A DNA stretch of 64,000 nt from CAZTHM01 sp041946825 (GTDB lineage Bacteria > Acidobacteriota > Terriglobia > UBA7540). This document shows positions 1 through 8,039 of the stretch, in pieces; position 1 is the stretch's first letter, and each line of letters begins with the position of its first letter. Under the pieces are notes generated by a model, which saw only the letters and a list, made by a program, of their open reading frames with translations, ran no database searches and was not told where the DNA came from. Both the position numbers and the translations under genes were made by a program. Location: positions 1 through 64,000 of the forward strand of contig JBHGBD010000001.1 in the NCBI GenBank assembly GCA_041946825.1. Direction: 5' to 3'.

Positions 1-65
1 GCTTCGCCATCCGCGAGGGCGGCCATACCGTCGGCGCCGGCAGCGTGACGGAGGTCATTCAATAA
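1..65 (+). CDS. tuf: Elongation factor Tu, C-terminal end (partial)
   Basis: Only the last 20 codons are inside the window. They read FAIREGGHTVGAGSVTEVIQ and end in TAA at 63-65. This matches the very conserved end of EF-Tu, the GTPase that brings aminoacyl-tRNA to the ribosome. The position directly before rpsJ fits the common str-S10 gene order (rpsL-rpsG-fusA-tuf, then S10). The start and the GTPase domain lie upstream of the window. Confidence 0.9.
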   Translation, partial: FAIREGGHTVGAGSVTEVIQ

Positions 66-75
66 GCGAGTACTG

Positions 76-405
76 ATGCTACATCAAAAAATAAGAATTC
101 GGCTGAAAGCGTACGACCACAGGATTCTCGACCAGTCTGCGACGGAGATCGTTTCAACCGCCAAGCGGACGGGCGCGCTGGTGGCGGGGCCGGTCCCCTT
201 GCCGACGGCCAAGAACCGTTATTGCGTCCTGCGTTCGCCGCATACCGATAAGAAGTCGCGCGAGCAGTTTGAAATTCGGACTCACAAGCGTCTGATCGAT
301 TTGCTCGAGCCGACTCCGGCGACAATCGAAGCGCTGACCAAGCTGGATTTGCCGTCGGGAGTTGATATCGAGATTAAGGCATTTGGGAAGGAACATACAA
401 AGTAA
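76..405 (+). CDS. rpsJ: 30S ribosomal protein S10
   Basis: S10 sits in the head of the 30S subunit and in many bacteria also acts as NusE in antitermination. The protein (109 aa) contains the family signature IRIRLKAYDHRILDQSA near the N-terminus, AKRTGA at about 29-34 and EIRTHKRLIDLLEPT near residue 70. It is a few residues longer than the usual 102-105 aa because of a short basic C-terminal end. The ATG lies 10 nt after the tuf stop and has no obvious SD, so translation may be coupled to tuf. First gene of the S10 block. Confidence 0.97.
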   Translation: MLHQKIRIRLKAYDHRILDQSATEIVSTAKRTGALVAGPVPLPTAKNRYCVLRSPHTDKKSREQFEIRTHKRLIDLLEPTPATIEALTKLDLPSGVDIEIKAFGKEHTK

Positions 406-429
406 CCGGAATTCGAGCTGAGTGACACG

Positions 430-1071
430 ATGGTTGACGCGATTTTGGGAAAGAAGCTGGGGATGACGCAGTTCTTCGCCGCGAACGGCGATGTGGTGCC
501 GGTCACGGTGCTCAAGGCCGGACCTTGCGTGGTGGTGCAGCGCAAGACGGCTCAGAAAGACGGTTACGAAGCCGTGCAGCTGGGATTGGTGGAGCTGCCC
601 GGGCCCAAGCGCCTGTCGAAAGCGCTGGAAGGCCACTTCAAGAAGGGCGGCGCGAATCCCGTGCGCTTCCTTCGTGAGGTACGCCTGAAAGCCGACAGCG
701 GCGAGGTTAAGGTCGGCGACAAAGTCCTTGTGGACAACTTCGCGGTCAACGAACTCGTGGATGTCATCGGCGTCTCGAAGGGGAAGGGCTTCGCGGGTTT
801 CCACAAACGGCACCACTTCGGCGGCGGCGGGGCGAGCCACGGTTCCATGTTCCATCGCGCGCCGGGATCGATCGGCGCGTCCGCGTTCCCTTCTCGCGTG
901 CTGAAAGGCATGCGCGCTGCAGGGCACATGGGAACGGACCGGGTGACGGCGCGAAACCTCCGAGTCATCCAGGTTTTGTCGGATGACCACACGCTCCTGG
1001 TGAAGGGGGCGGTTCCAGGCCCCGATGGCAGTTACGTGGTCGTGCGCCGCGCCAAGGCCCCCCACGCGTAA
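430..1071 (+). CDS. rplC: 50S ribosomal protein L3
   Basis: L3 binds 23S rRNA and helps start assembly of the large subunit. The 213-aa product has the typical N-terminus (GKKLGMTQFF), the GFAGFHKRHHF/GGGGASHGS loop (about residues 118-136) that reaches the peptidyl-transferase region, and the RMAGHMG-like segment LKGMRAAGHMG at about 158-168. Length is normal. It follows rpsJ by 24 nt and precedes rplD, the standard S10-operon order. Confidence 0.97.
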   Translation: MVDAILGKKLGMTQFFAANGDVVPVTVLKAGPCVVVQRKTAQKDGYEAVQLGLVELPGPKRLSKALEGHFKKGGANPVRFLREVRLKADSGEVKVGDKVLVDNFAVNELVDVIGVSKGKGFAGFHKRHHFGGGGASHGSMFHRAPGSIGASAFPSRVLKGMRAAGHMGTDRVTARNLRVIQVLSDDHTLLVKGAVPGPDGSYVVVRRAKAPHA

Positions 1072-1110
1072 GAGTCGGCTGAGAGCATAAAGTAGTAGGC
1101 AGAAGGAACC

Positions 1111-1734
1111 ATGGCAACGGTAGACGTGAAGAATCTCGAAGGGAAGACGGTCAAGCAGCTTGAGCTGGCGGACGGAGTGTTTGCCATCAAGCCGAACCAG
1201 AGTCTTCTCTGGGAAGCGGTAAAGGCTTATCTAGCGAGCCGGCGGCGCGGGACACACAAGACCAAAAGCCGCGGCGAAGTGAGCGGCGGGGGAAAGAAGC
1301 CTTGGCGGCAGAAAGGGACCGGCCGCGCTCGCGTGGGCAGTACCCGGAGCTCGCTTTGGCGGCACGGTTCGATCGCCCATGGGCCTCAGCCACGGGACTA
1401 CTCATACCGCCTCCCCGAGAAGATGGTCCGCGGCGCGTTGCGTTCGGCCCTGGCGGCAAAATACCAGGAAAACAAGTTGGTGGTTGTGGACCAGTTCGAC
1501 TTGAAAGAAGCGAAAACGAAAGCTTTCGCCGGAGCGCTCCAGAAGCTTGGAATCGAGAAAAAGGTCCTGGTCGTCAGTGACCATTCGAACCGCAATCTGG
1601 AGCTTTCTTCGCGGAATGTCGATGGTTGCGAGTTAGTACGTCATCATCAGGTCCACCCTTACCACGTTATGAGCCATGACCGCCTGCTGATCTCCGAGGG
1701 CGCCTTGACGCGTCTGCAGGAGGCGCTGCGATGA
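1111..1734 (+). CDS. rplD: 50S ribosomal protein L4
   Basis: L4 is an exit-tunnel protein; in gammaproteobacteria it also represses its own operon, but nothing here shows that. The 207-aa product carries the tunnel-loop motif (KTKSRGEVSGGGKKPWRQKGTGRAR at about 47-71) and the GPQPRDYSY segment. AGAAGGAACC just before the ATG is a fair SD. The TGA stop overlaps the ATG of rplW in an ATGA arrangement, so the two are probably translationally coupled. Confidence 0.97.
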   Translation: MATVDVKNLEGKTVKQLELADGVFAIKPNQSLLWEAVKAYLASRRRGTHKTKSRGEVSGGGKKPWRQKGTGRARVGSTRSSLWRHGSIAHGPQPRDYSYRLPEKMVRGALRSALAAKYQENKLVVVDQFDLKEAKTKAFAGALQKLGIEKKVLVVSDHSNRNLELSSRNVDGCELVRHHQVHPYHVMSHDRLLISEGALTRLQEALR

Positions 1735-2027
1735 CCAAGAACCCGTATCAGGTTTTGAAGAAGCCCGTCATCACCGAAAAGAGTGTGGATGCCAAGGAGC
1801 GCGCCCGGACACTCTGTTTCCAGGTGGATCGTCACGCCACCAAAGTTGACATCCGCGAAGCCGTGCAATCGGTGTTCAAGGTCAAGGTGGATTCGGTTCG
1901 AACGGCGGTTTACGAAGGCAAGACCCGTCGGCGTGGGCGCACTCAGGGGCACCGACCGGACTGGAAGAAGGCCTACGTCAAACTCAAGCCCGGGGAAAAG
2001 ATGCCCGAGTACGCCGAGACGACGTGA
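1731..2027 (+). CDS. rplW: 50S ribosomal protein L23
   Basis: L23 lies at the tunnel exit and is the docking site for trigger factor and SRP. The 98-aa protein starts NPYQVLKKPVITEKS, shows the VFKVKVDSVRT segment and the basic RRRGRTQGHRPDWKKAYVKL stretch typical of the family. Its start codon overlaps the rplD stop by 4 nt and an AGGAGG-like SD lies inside the end of rplD. About 70 nt of spacer follow before rplB. Confidence 0.97.
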   Translation: MTKNPYQVLKKPVITEKSVDAKERARTLCFQVDRHATKVDIREAVQSVFKVKVDSVRTAVYEGKTRRRGRTQGHRPDWKKAYVKLKPGEKMPEYAETT

Positions 2028-2095
2028 GAGAACGAGGAACGGCAAGCATTGGATTTGTTGGGGCCTAAATCCAGTATTCGCCGTTTGAAGGTGTT

Positions 2096-2923
2096 ATGGG
2101 AATCAAAACGTACCGACCCTATACAGAAACACGGCGGTTCCAGACGGGGCTGACCTACGAGGAGATCACGACCTCGGTTCCGCACAAGCCCTTGCTGGAA
2201 CCTCGACAGCGGATCTCGGGCCGCAACAACCAGGGGCAACTCTCCATCTGGCATCGCGGCGGCGGTCACAAGCGGATGTATCGCGTGATCGATTTCAAGC
2301 GAGATAAGGTCGGCATTCCCGCCCGTGTGGCCACGATTGAGTATGACCCGAATCGTTCCGCATTTATCGCCCTATTGCATTATGCGGATGGCGACAAGCG
2401 TTACATTCTCTACCCGCTCGGGTTGAAAGTCGGCGACAAAGTGGTTTCGGGCGCCGACGCTGACATCGTCGTAGGTAATGCGCTGCCGCTAAAGAATATT
2501 CCTGCCGGAACGATGATTCACAATATCGAGCTTCGGCCTGGGAAGGGCGGACAGCTCGTGCGATCCGCGGGCGGTGCGGCGCAGTTGCTGGCGAAGGAAG
2601 GCGACTACGCGCAGGTCCGTCTGCCCTCCGGCGAAGTACGAAAAGTCTTTATGGACTGCATTGCGACGGTCGGCCAGGTGGGGAATCTCGACCACGAGAA
2701 CGTCTCAATCGGCAAGGCGGGGCGCAAGCGCTGGAAGGGCATCCGGCCGACGGTGCGCGGCGTGGCTATGAACCCTGTGGATCATCCGCTGGGTGGCGGA
2801 GAGGGCAAGACCTCGGGCGGCCGCAACCCGGTGACGCCGTGGGGTCAGCCAACTCGCGGCTACAAGACGCGGAACAACAAGCTGACCGATCGCTTTATCG
2901 TCAAGCCGCGCGGCAGGAAGTAG
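2096..2923 (+). CDS. rplB: 50S ribosomal protein L2
   Basis: L2 is needed for subunit association and peptidyl-transferase activity. The 275-aa protein has normal length and family landmarks: GRNNQGQLSIWHRGGGHKR near residues 42-60, the SRSI-like KNIPAGT turn, and the C-terminal VRGVAMNPVDHPLGGGEGKT motif with the functionally important His. GAAGGTG precedes the ATG. Confidence 0.98.
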   Translation: MGIKTYRPYTETRRFQTGLTYEEITTSVPHKPLLEPRQRISGRNNQGQLSIWHRGGGHKRMYRVIDFKRDKVGIPARVATIEYDPNRSAFIALLHYADGDKRYILYPLGLKVGDKVVSGADADIVVGNALPLKNIPAGTMIHNIELRPGKGGQLVRSAGGAAQLLAKEGDYAQVRLPSGEVRKVFMDCIATVGQVGNLDHENVSIGKAGRKRWKGIRPTVRGVAMNPVDHPLGGGEGKTSGGRNPVTPWGQPTRGYKTRNNKLTDRFIVKPRGRK

Positions 2924-2936
2924 GCGGGAGGATACT

Positions 2937-3293
2937 TTGGGAAGGTCGCTGAAAAAAGGCCCCTTTGTGGACGAGCACCTGATTAAGAAGGTCGAACTGC
3001 TCAACCGGCGGTTCGAAAAGAAGGTGATCAAGACTTGGTCGCGGCGTTCCACGATTGTTCCGGAGATGGTCGGGCATACGATTGCCGTGCACAACGGGAA
3101 GAAATTTATTCCCGTGTACATTACCGAAAACATGGTTGGGCACAAGCTGGGCGAGTTCTCGCCCACGCGCATCTTCAAGGGACACGGGGCCCGAATGGCT
3201 GCGGAGAAAGCGGCCGCAGCGGCAGCCCCTCCGCCCGGCGCCGCGGCACCGGCGGCTAAGCCGGCTGCTCCAGCGGCTGGGTCATCCAGCTAG
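2937..3293 (+). CDS. rpsS: 30S ribosomal protein S19 with Ala/Pro-rich tail
   Basis: S19 binds 16S rRNA in the 30S head together with S13. The start is TTG (2937), chosen because the conserved GRSLKKGPFVDEHL begins directly after it and GGGAGG lies upstream. Residues 1-90 are a complete S19, ending GEFSPTRIFKGHG. Residues about 91-118 form an extra low-complexity tail of Ala, Pro and Lys that ordinary S19 (about 92 aa) lacks. The tail is in frame with no sign of a frameshift; its role is unknown. Confidence 0.95.
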   Translation: MGRSLKKGPFVDEHLIKKVELLNRRFEKKVIKTWSRRSTIVPEMVGHTIAVHNGKKFIPVYITENMVGHKLGEFSPTRIFKGHGARMAAEKAAAAAAPPPGAAAPAAKPAAPAAGSSS

Positions 3294-3328
3294 CGGTTGA
3301 AGTCAAAGGGAACTGGGAGTAGTGAAGA

Positions 3329-3673
3329 ATGGAAGCACGGGCCACGGCAAAGTACATTCGCATGTCGCCACAGAAGGCGCGGCTTGTCGTCGATTTAATT
3401 CGCGGGAAGAACGCGGGCGAAGCGATCAACATTTTAAGGTTCACCAAGAAGCGGGCCTCGCACGAAATCGAAAAGGTTTTGCGCTCGGCCATCTCCAATG
3501 CTGAACAGAAGTCGGAGAACCTGGATGTGGACCGCCTGATGGTGTCCCGGGCGTACGTAAACGATGCGCCCCGCGCCAAGCGCATCCGGCCGGCTCCCCA
3601 GGGACGCGCCTATCGGTACCAGCGCCGAATGAGCCACATTACCGTGGTGGTGCAAGAGGCTGGCAGCGAATGA
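3329..3673 (+). CDS. rplV: 50S ribosomal protein L22
   Basis: L22 lines the exit tunnel with an extended hairpin. The 114-aa protein has the N-terminal ARATAKYIRMSPQKARLV segment and the C-terminal hairpin region RAKRIRPAPQGRAYRYQRRMSHI (about 84-106), where macrolide-resistance changes occur in other bacteria. Normal length. It lies between rpsS and rpsC as usual. Confidence 0.97.
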   Translation: MEARATAKYIRMSPQKARLVVDLIRGKNAGEAINILRFTKKRASHEIEKVLRSAISNAEQKSENLDVDRLMVSRAYVNDAPRAKRIRPAPQGRAYRYQRRMSHITVVVQEAGSE

Positions 3674-3716
3674 CGAAACTTGGGAGCATGCGGTTGAGAG
3701 TCTAAGGAGGAAAGCG

Positions 3717-4397
3717 GTGGGTCAGAAGGTTCATCCGTACGGGTTCCGCCTTGGTTACAACAAGACGTGGAAGTCTCGGTGGTTTGCCAAGAAGGGCTAC
3801 TCCGAGCTACTCCACGAGGATCTGGAACTGAAGAAACGGCTGAAGGATCAGCTGCGCAGCGCGGGCGTGGCGGCGATCGAGGTCGAGCGTCCGGGAAACA
3901 AGCTGAAGATCACGATCCACACCGCGCGGCCGGGAATTATTATCGGTCGCAAGGGCGCCGAGATTGACCGCCTCCGGCAGGAAATCCAGCGGCGCACGGG
4001 ACACGAAGTTCTGCCCATCAATATCCAGGAAGTGCATCGCCCGGAATTAAACGCCCAACTGGTCGCGGAGTCGATTGCGTTGCAGCTGGAAAAACGCGTG
4101 GCTTTCCGCCGCGCGATGCGCAAGGCCGTGGATTCCGCCTTGCGATTCGGGTGCAAAGGGATCAAGGTTCGTTGCGGGGGCCGCTTGAACGGAGCCGAAA
4201 TCGCCCGGTCGGAGTGGTACTTGCAGGGCCGCCTTCCTCTGCATACGCTACGCGCGGACATTGATTTCGGGTTGGCCGAGGCGATGACGACCTACGGAGT
4301 CATCGGTGTGAAGTGTTGGATCTACAACGGCGAGATACTCGAGCAGAGGCGCCGGCCAGAGAAGGTTGAAGAACCGGTTAGTGCCACCGCGGCGTAG
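3717..4397 (+). CDS. rpsC: 30S ribosomal protein S3
   Basis: S3 lies at the mRNA entry site and has helicase-related function. GTG start, preceded by a near-perfect SD (AAGGAGG at 3704-3710). The 226-aa product begins GQKVHPYGFRLGYNKTWKSRWFA, has the KH domain with GIIIGRKGAEIDRLR (about 73-87), and the C-terminal domain with GRLNGAEIARSEW and GVIGVKCWIYNGE. All expected parts are present. Confidence 0.98.
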   Translation: MGQKVHPYGFRLGYNKTWKSRWFAKKGYSELLHEDLELKKRLKDQLRSAGVAAIEVERPGNKLKITIHTARPGIIIGRKGAEIDRLRQEIQRRTGHEVLPINIQEVHRPELNAQLVAESIALQLEKRVAFRRAMRKAVDSALRFGCKGIKVRCGGRLNGAEIARSEWYLQGRLPLHTLRADIDFGLAEAMTTYGVIGVKCWIYNGEILEQRRRPEKVEEPVSATAA

Positions 4398-4484
4398 GAA
4401 CCTTAGGCAGTTGCCAGTAACCAGCCTGACCGGGCTTGGCGATCTCCAACTGAGAAGTGGGAACGCCCCACTGAGAACAGCATT

Positions 4485-4898
4485 ATGTTAATGCCCAGCA
4501 AAGTGAAGTTTCGCAAACAGCAGCGCGGCCGCCGCCGGGGAAAGGCTTGGCGCGGCTCCAGCCTTTCGTTCGGTGATTATGGCCTGAAGGTGCTCGAGGC
4601 CGGCTGGATTACGGGCCGCCAGATCGAAGCAAGCCGCGTGGCCATCATGCGCTTTATCAAGCGCGGCGGGAAACTCTGGATTCGCATATTTCCCGACAAG
4701 CCGGTCACCAAAAAACCGGCCGAAACCCGCATGGGAAAAGGGAAGGGCGCCCCGGAACTTTGGGTGGCGGTGGTGAAGCCCGGCAGGATTTTGTTCGAGA
4801 TGGAAGGCGTGACGGAAGGGGAGGCCCGCGAGGCGATGCGCCTGGCCGGTCACAAGCTGCCTCTGCCCACGCAGTTTGTGGCGCGCGTGACGGCGTAA
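4485..4898 (+). CDS. rplP: 50S ribosomal protein L16
   Basis: L16 helps tRNA accommodation at the A site. The 137-aa product starts MLMPSKVKFRKQQRGRRRG; homologues normally start MLMP or MLQP, which supports the ATG at 4485 over the one at 4491. It also has GYGLKVLE-like DYGLKVLEAGWITGRQIEA and IFPDKPVTKKPAETRMGKGKG (about 66-86). No good SD is seen, and an 87-nt spacer separates it from rpsC. Confidence 0.97.
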   Translation: MLMPSKVKFRKQQRGRRRGKAWRGSSLSFGDYGLKVLEAGWITGRQIEASRVAIMRFIKRGGKLWIRIFPDKPVTKKPAETRMGKGKGAPELWVAVVKPGRILFEMEGVTEGEAREAMRLAGHKLPLPTQFVARVTA

Positions 4899-4919
4899 TC
4901 GGCGGCGGGGGTTGATGGG

Positions 4920-5150
4920 ATGAAATTCGAAAAGAAATTGAAGGCGGAAAAGATCCGGGAGTGGGGCGCGGACGAACTCAAGAACAAGGAACGCGAGTAC
5001 GCCGACCAGCTCTTTCGGCTGAAGTTTCAGTTCGCGAGCGGGCAGACGGACACGCTTCCCAACCTGCGCGTTCTGCGCAAGAATCTGGCCAAGGTGAAAA
5101 CTATCCGGCGGGAACAGGAGATTGCTGCGGCGGGCACGAAGAAATCCTAG
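4920..5150 (+). CDS. rpmC: 50S ribosomal protein L29
   Basis: L29 is a small two-helix protein near the tunnel exit beside L23. The 76-aa protein contains ELKNKEREYADQLFRLKFQFASGQTDTLPNLRVLRKNLAKVKTI, the usual L29 core (E..LRFQ.A.GQLENP..L...R..IAR.KT). The N-terminus is about 10 residues longer than average and very basic. It sits between rplP and rpsQ as expected. Confidence 0.94.
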   Translation: MKFEKKLKAEKIREWGADELKNKEREYADQLFRLKFQFASGQTDTLPNLRVLRKNLAKVKTIRREQEIAAAGTKKS

Positions 5151-5188
5151 AGAGGCTCCTGCCTGTCTAAGGAGTCTGGCAGAAGGTT

Positions 5189-5470
5189 ATGAACACAAGG
5201 CGTCAGGAAAAAGTTGGCATCGTTACGAGCAACAAGATGCAGAAGACCGTCGTCGTCACCGTGGCGCGGCAGTACACGCACCCCTTCTACAAGAGAGTGG
5301 TCCGGCGCTCCAAGAGCTTCCTGGCCCACGACGAAAAGAATCAGTGCCAGGTGGGTGACACGGTACGGATTGAAGAAACCCGGCCATTGAGCGCGCGCAA
5401 GCGCTGGCGGGTGATTGAGGTCGTCGCCAAGGCGGCACAAGTCGCCCCGGTTCCGGAAGGTGTCGTATGA
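5189..5470 (+). CDS. rpsQ: 30S ribosomal protein S17
   Basis: S17 is a primary 16S rRNA binder of OB fold. The 93-aa product carries GIVTSNKMQKTVVVTVARQ near the start and the CQVGDTVRIEETRPLSARKRWRVIEVV signature in the C-terminal half. AAGG lies just before the ATG. The final ATGA overlaps the start of rplN, so the pair is likely coupled. Confidence 0.96.
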   Translation: MNTRRQEKVGIVTSNKMQKTVVVTVARQYTHPFYKRVVRRSKSFLAHDEKNQCQVGDTVRIEETRPLSARKRWRVIEVVAKAAQVAPVPEGVV

Positions 5471-5835
5471 TTGGAATGCGGACTATCCTTCAGGTAGCGG
5501 ACAACTCCGGCGCGCGCCGGCTGGCGTGCATTTTGCCGGTGGGCGGCGATGTTGGGTTGCAAGCAGGGCTGGGCGATGTGGTGACGGCCTCCGTCAAGGA
5601 AGCGGCGCCTGACAGCGCTATTCCCAAAGGCAAAGTCGTAAAGGCCGTGATCGTCCGCATGCGGAAAGAGCAACGGCGGCGCGATGGCAGTTATATCCGG
5701 TTTGACGAGAACGCCGCAGTGCTGATTAACGAGGCCGGCGAGCCTGTCGGCACACGCGTCTTCGGACCCGTCGCTCGCGAATTGCGGGAAAAGAAATTCC
5801 TGAAGATCGTTTCCCTGGCGCCCGAGGTTTTGTAA
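5467..5835 (+). CDS. rplN: 50S ribosomal protein L14
   Basis: L14 lies at the subunit interface and contacts 16S rRNA. The 122-aa protein starts MIGMRTILQVADNSGARRLACI and holds the signature KGKVVKAVIVRMRKEQRRRDGSYIRFDENAAVLIN and RVFGPVARELREKKFLKIVSLAPEVL. Length is exactly typical. It overlaps rpsQ by 4 nt and shares one base (TAATG) with rplX. Confidence 0.98.
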   Translation: MIGMRTILQVADNSGARRLACILPVGGDVGLQAGLGDVVTASVKEAAPDSAIPKGKVVKAVIVRMRKEQRRRDGSYIRFDENAAVLINEAGEPVGTRVFGPVARELREKKFLKIVSLAPEVL

Positions 5836-6170
5836 TGGCTACGAGACTCGACATCCGAAAGAACGATCAGGTCCAGCTAATTGCCGGACGCGATAAGGGC
5901 AAGACAGGCCGTGTGCTGGAGGTCTTGCCGCGCAAGCGTCAGGTTTTTGTCGAACACTGCAATATGGTGAAGCGCCACACACGCCCCAATCCCGCCAAGC
6001 AAGTTCGTGGCGGGATCCTTGAAAAAGAGGGGCCCGTTCACATCTCGAATGTGGCGCTGGTCTGCGACGAGTGCGGCGCGACCCGCATTCAGCACCGAAA
6101 GAAGACTGAAGGTAAAAAGGTTGTTACGGTGCGTGTGTGCGCCAAGTGCGAAAAAGTTCTGGACCGCTAG
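5835..6170 (+). CDS. rplX: 50S ribosomal protein L24 with zinc-ribbon cysteines
   Basis: L24 nucleates folding of 23S rRNA. The 111-aa protein has the KOW motif (VQLIAGRDKGKTGRVLEVLP, about 13-32) and the NMVKRHTRP segment. The C-terminal half contains two Cys pairs, C77/C80 (CDEC) and C102/C105 (CAKC), which look like a four-Cys zinc ribbon seen in many but not all L24 proteins. The ATG overlaps the rplN stop by one base. Confidence 0.97.
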   Translation: MATRLDIRKNDQVQLIAGRDKGKTGRVLEVLPRKRQVFVEHCNMVKRHTRPNPAKQVRGGILEKEGPVHISNVALVCDECGATRIQHRKKTEGKKVVTVRVCAKCEKVLDR

Positions 6171-6197
6171 AGTGAGGAGAGAGGCCGAGCTGAAATC

Positions 6198-6794
6198 ATG
6201 CTGCCGCGATTGAAAGAGCGATACCGAAACGAGATTGTTCCGGCGCTGATGAAGGAATTCAATTACCGGAATCCCATGGCTGTTCCGCGCCTGCGCAAGG
6301 TCGTGGTGAACATGGGCCTGGGCGAGGCGATCCAGAACGCCAAGCTGCTTGACTCGGCAACACGCGAACTGAGCCAGATCACCGGGCAGAAGCCCGTTAT
6401 TACGCGGGCTCGCAAGTCGATTGCCAACTTCAAGCTGCGCAAGGCGATGCCGATTGGCGCCATGGTTACGTTGAGGGGCGACCGGATGTACGAGTTCATC
6501 GATCGTCTGATGAACGTGGCGCTCCCCCGCGTGCGTGACTTCCGCGGGCTCTCCACGCGGTCGTTCGACGGCCGCGGGAGTTACACGCTCGGTCTACGGG
6601 ACCAGTTGGTGTTTCCAGAAATTGATTATGCCAAGGTTGAAAAGACCAAGGGTATGAATATTTCGATCGTGACCGACGCTCGGACCGACGCCGAGGCCTT
6701 GTCGCTCCTTCGGCATCTGGGCATGCCGTTCCGCGCCGAAGCCCAGCGCCGCCAGCCCGGGGCCGGTTCGTCGAATGAAAAGGTGGGAGGTTAA
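6198..6794 (+). CDS. rplE: 50S ribosomal protein L5
   Basis: L5 binds 5S rRNA and the P-site tRNA. The 198-aa protein carries NPMAVPRLRKVVVNMGLGEA, ITGQKPVITRARKSIANFKLR (about 65-85), and DYAKVEKTKGMNISIVTDARTDAEALSLLRHLGMPFR near the C-terminus. Family length is about 180; a 15-residue hydrophilic tail follows the usual end. Confidence 0.97.
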   Translation: MLPRLKERYRNEIVPALMKEFNYRNPMAVPRLRKVVVNMGLGEAIQNAKLLDSATRELSQITGQKPVITRARKSIANFKLRKAMPIGAMVTLRGDRMYEFIDRLMNVALPRVRDFRGLSTRSFDGRGSYTLGLRDQLVFPEIDYAKVEKTKGMNISIVTDARTDAEALSLLRHLGMPFRAEAQRRQPGAGSSNEKVGG

Positions 6795-6797
6795 CTC

Positions 6798-6983
6798 GTG
6801 GCGCGTTCTTCTCAGATGGCCAAGCTGGTCAGTAAACCCAAGTACAAGATCCGCCACCGGAATCGGTGCCGCATCTGCGGCCGGCCGCGCGGTTATCTCC
6901 GCAAGTTCGATATGTGCCGCCTGTGCTTCCGCCAACTGGCGCTGAAGGGCGATATCCCGGGAGTTATTAAATCCAGTTGGTAG
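6798..6983 (+). CDS. rpsN: 30S ribosomal protein S14, zinc-binding short form
   Basis: This 61-aa S14 is the short zinc-dependent (type Z, C+) form: C24-x2-C27 and C40-x2-C43 in RCRICGRPRGYLRKFDMCRLC. It starts with GTG at 6798, three nt after the rplE stop, with GGGAGG 8 nt upstream. The C-terminal end (GDIPGVIKSSW) is the family consensus. S14 lies in the 30S head and is added late in assembly. Confidence 0.97.
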   Translation: MARSSQMAKLVSKPKYKIRHRNRCRICGRPRGYLRKFDMCRLCFRQLALKGDIPGVIKSSW

Positions 6984-7025
6984 CCGGAAGGATTGAAGTA
7001 GCGCACTTCTGATTTTTGGAGCTCT

Positions 7026-7427
7026 ATGTCAGCTATCAGTGATCCCATTGCCGACATGCTTACGCGGATTCGAAACGGAATTTCGGCGCGCCACCCGCGC
7101 GTCGACATGCCTTCATCCAAACTTCGCGTCGAATTGGCGCGAATCTTGAAGGACGAGGGTTACATCGCCAACTACAAAGTCGCCGAGGAAGCGAAGAAAA
7201 AAGTGTTAAGGGTCTTCCTCCGATATAGTCCTGATGGCAGCAGCGTGATCTCGACGCTTGAGCGTGTCTCGAGACCCGGACGCCGGGTTTACGTTGGCGC
7301 GCGCGAGATCCCCCGGGTCATGGGCGGTATGGGAATCAATATCCTGACCACTCCTCGCGGATTGATGACCGGGAAGAGTGCCCGGAAGGCTGGTGTGGGA
7401 GGAGAGTTGCTCTGCAGCGTGAGCTGA
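7026..7427 (+). CDS. rpsH: 30S ribosomal protein S8
   Basis: S8 binds the 16S central domain; in enterobacteria it also represses the spc operon. The 133-aa product begins DPIADMLTRIRNGISARH and ends with the signature ILTTPRGLMTGKSARKAGVGGELLCSV (STS/G-type loop). GGAG lies 5 nt before the ATG. Normal length. Confidence 0.97.
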   Translation: MSAISDPIADMLTRIRNGISARHPRVDMPSSKLRVELARILKDEGYIANYKVAEEAKKKVLRVFLRYSPDGSSVISTLERVSRPGRRVYVGAREIPRVMGGMGINILTTPRGLMTGKSARKAGVGGELLCSVS

Positions 7428-7457
7428 GGTTCCGGCTCTGCTACGGGTTGAAACACT

Positions 7458-8009
7458 ATGTCGCGAATTGGCAGGAAGATTATCGAGGTGCCCTCCGGCG
7501 TCAATGTGACGACCGCAACGTCGGAGGTAGTCGTCAAGGGGCCAAAGGGAACTTTGCATGTTCCGCTCCCGGCGGGAATCGAGATTGAGCGTCAGGACGG
7601 TCGGTTGGTGGCCCGCCGGGAGGATGACGAACACGCGGCACTGCACGGTCTGGTACGCAGCCTTCTCGCCAACGCTGTGACCGGCGTTACCAAGGGATTC
7701 GAAAAGCATCTGGATATTGTGGGAATCGGGTACCGCGCCGAGAAGAAGGGCAAGAGCGTTCTGTTTACGCTTGGATATTCACATCCCATCGATTTCCCGA
7801 TTCCGGAAGGCGTTGAGATCACTGTGGACGCCAAGTTGACCCACGTTGTGGTCAGCGGCGCCGATAAGCAGCGCGTCGGCCAGGTGGCCGCGGAGATCCG
7901 GGGGTTGCGTCCGCCGGACCCATATAAGAACAAGGGCGTCCGCTATACCGGCGAACGCCTGAAGAAGAAGGTTGGCAAGGCGGTGGCTGCCGCCGGCGCG
8001 GCGAAGTAA
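7458..8009 (+). CDS. rplF: 50S ribosomal protein L6
   Basis: L6 lies near the factor-binding site of the 50S subunit. The 183-aa product begins SRIGRKIIEVPSGV and shows the two repeated beta-alpha domains, with GVTKGFEKHLDIVGIGYRAE around residue 75 and the C-terminal signature EIRGLRPPDPYKNKGVRYTGE at about 142-162. Complete and of normal length. Confidence 0.98.
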   Translation: MSRIGRKIIEVPSGVNVTTATSEVVVKGPKGTLHVPLPAGIEIERQDGRLVARREDDEHAALHGLVRSLLANAVTGVTKGFEKHLDIVGIGYRAEKKGKSVLFTLGYSHPIDFPIPEGVEITVDAKLTHVVVSGADKQRVGQVAAEIRGLRPPDPYKNKGVRYTGERLKKKVGKAVAAAGAAK

Positions 8010-8039
8010 CCGAGGGAAACGGGGAGCACGAGGAACTCT

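Noticed and set aside
154..1065. 303-codon frame antisense to rpsJ/rplC
   Set aside because: Opposite two ribosomal protein genes; composition is that of a reverse reading.
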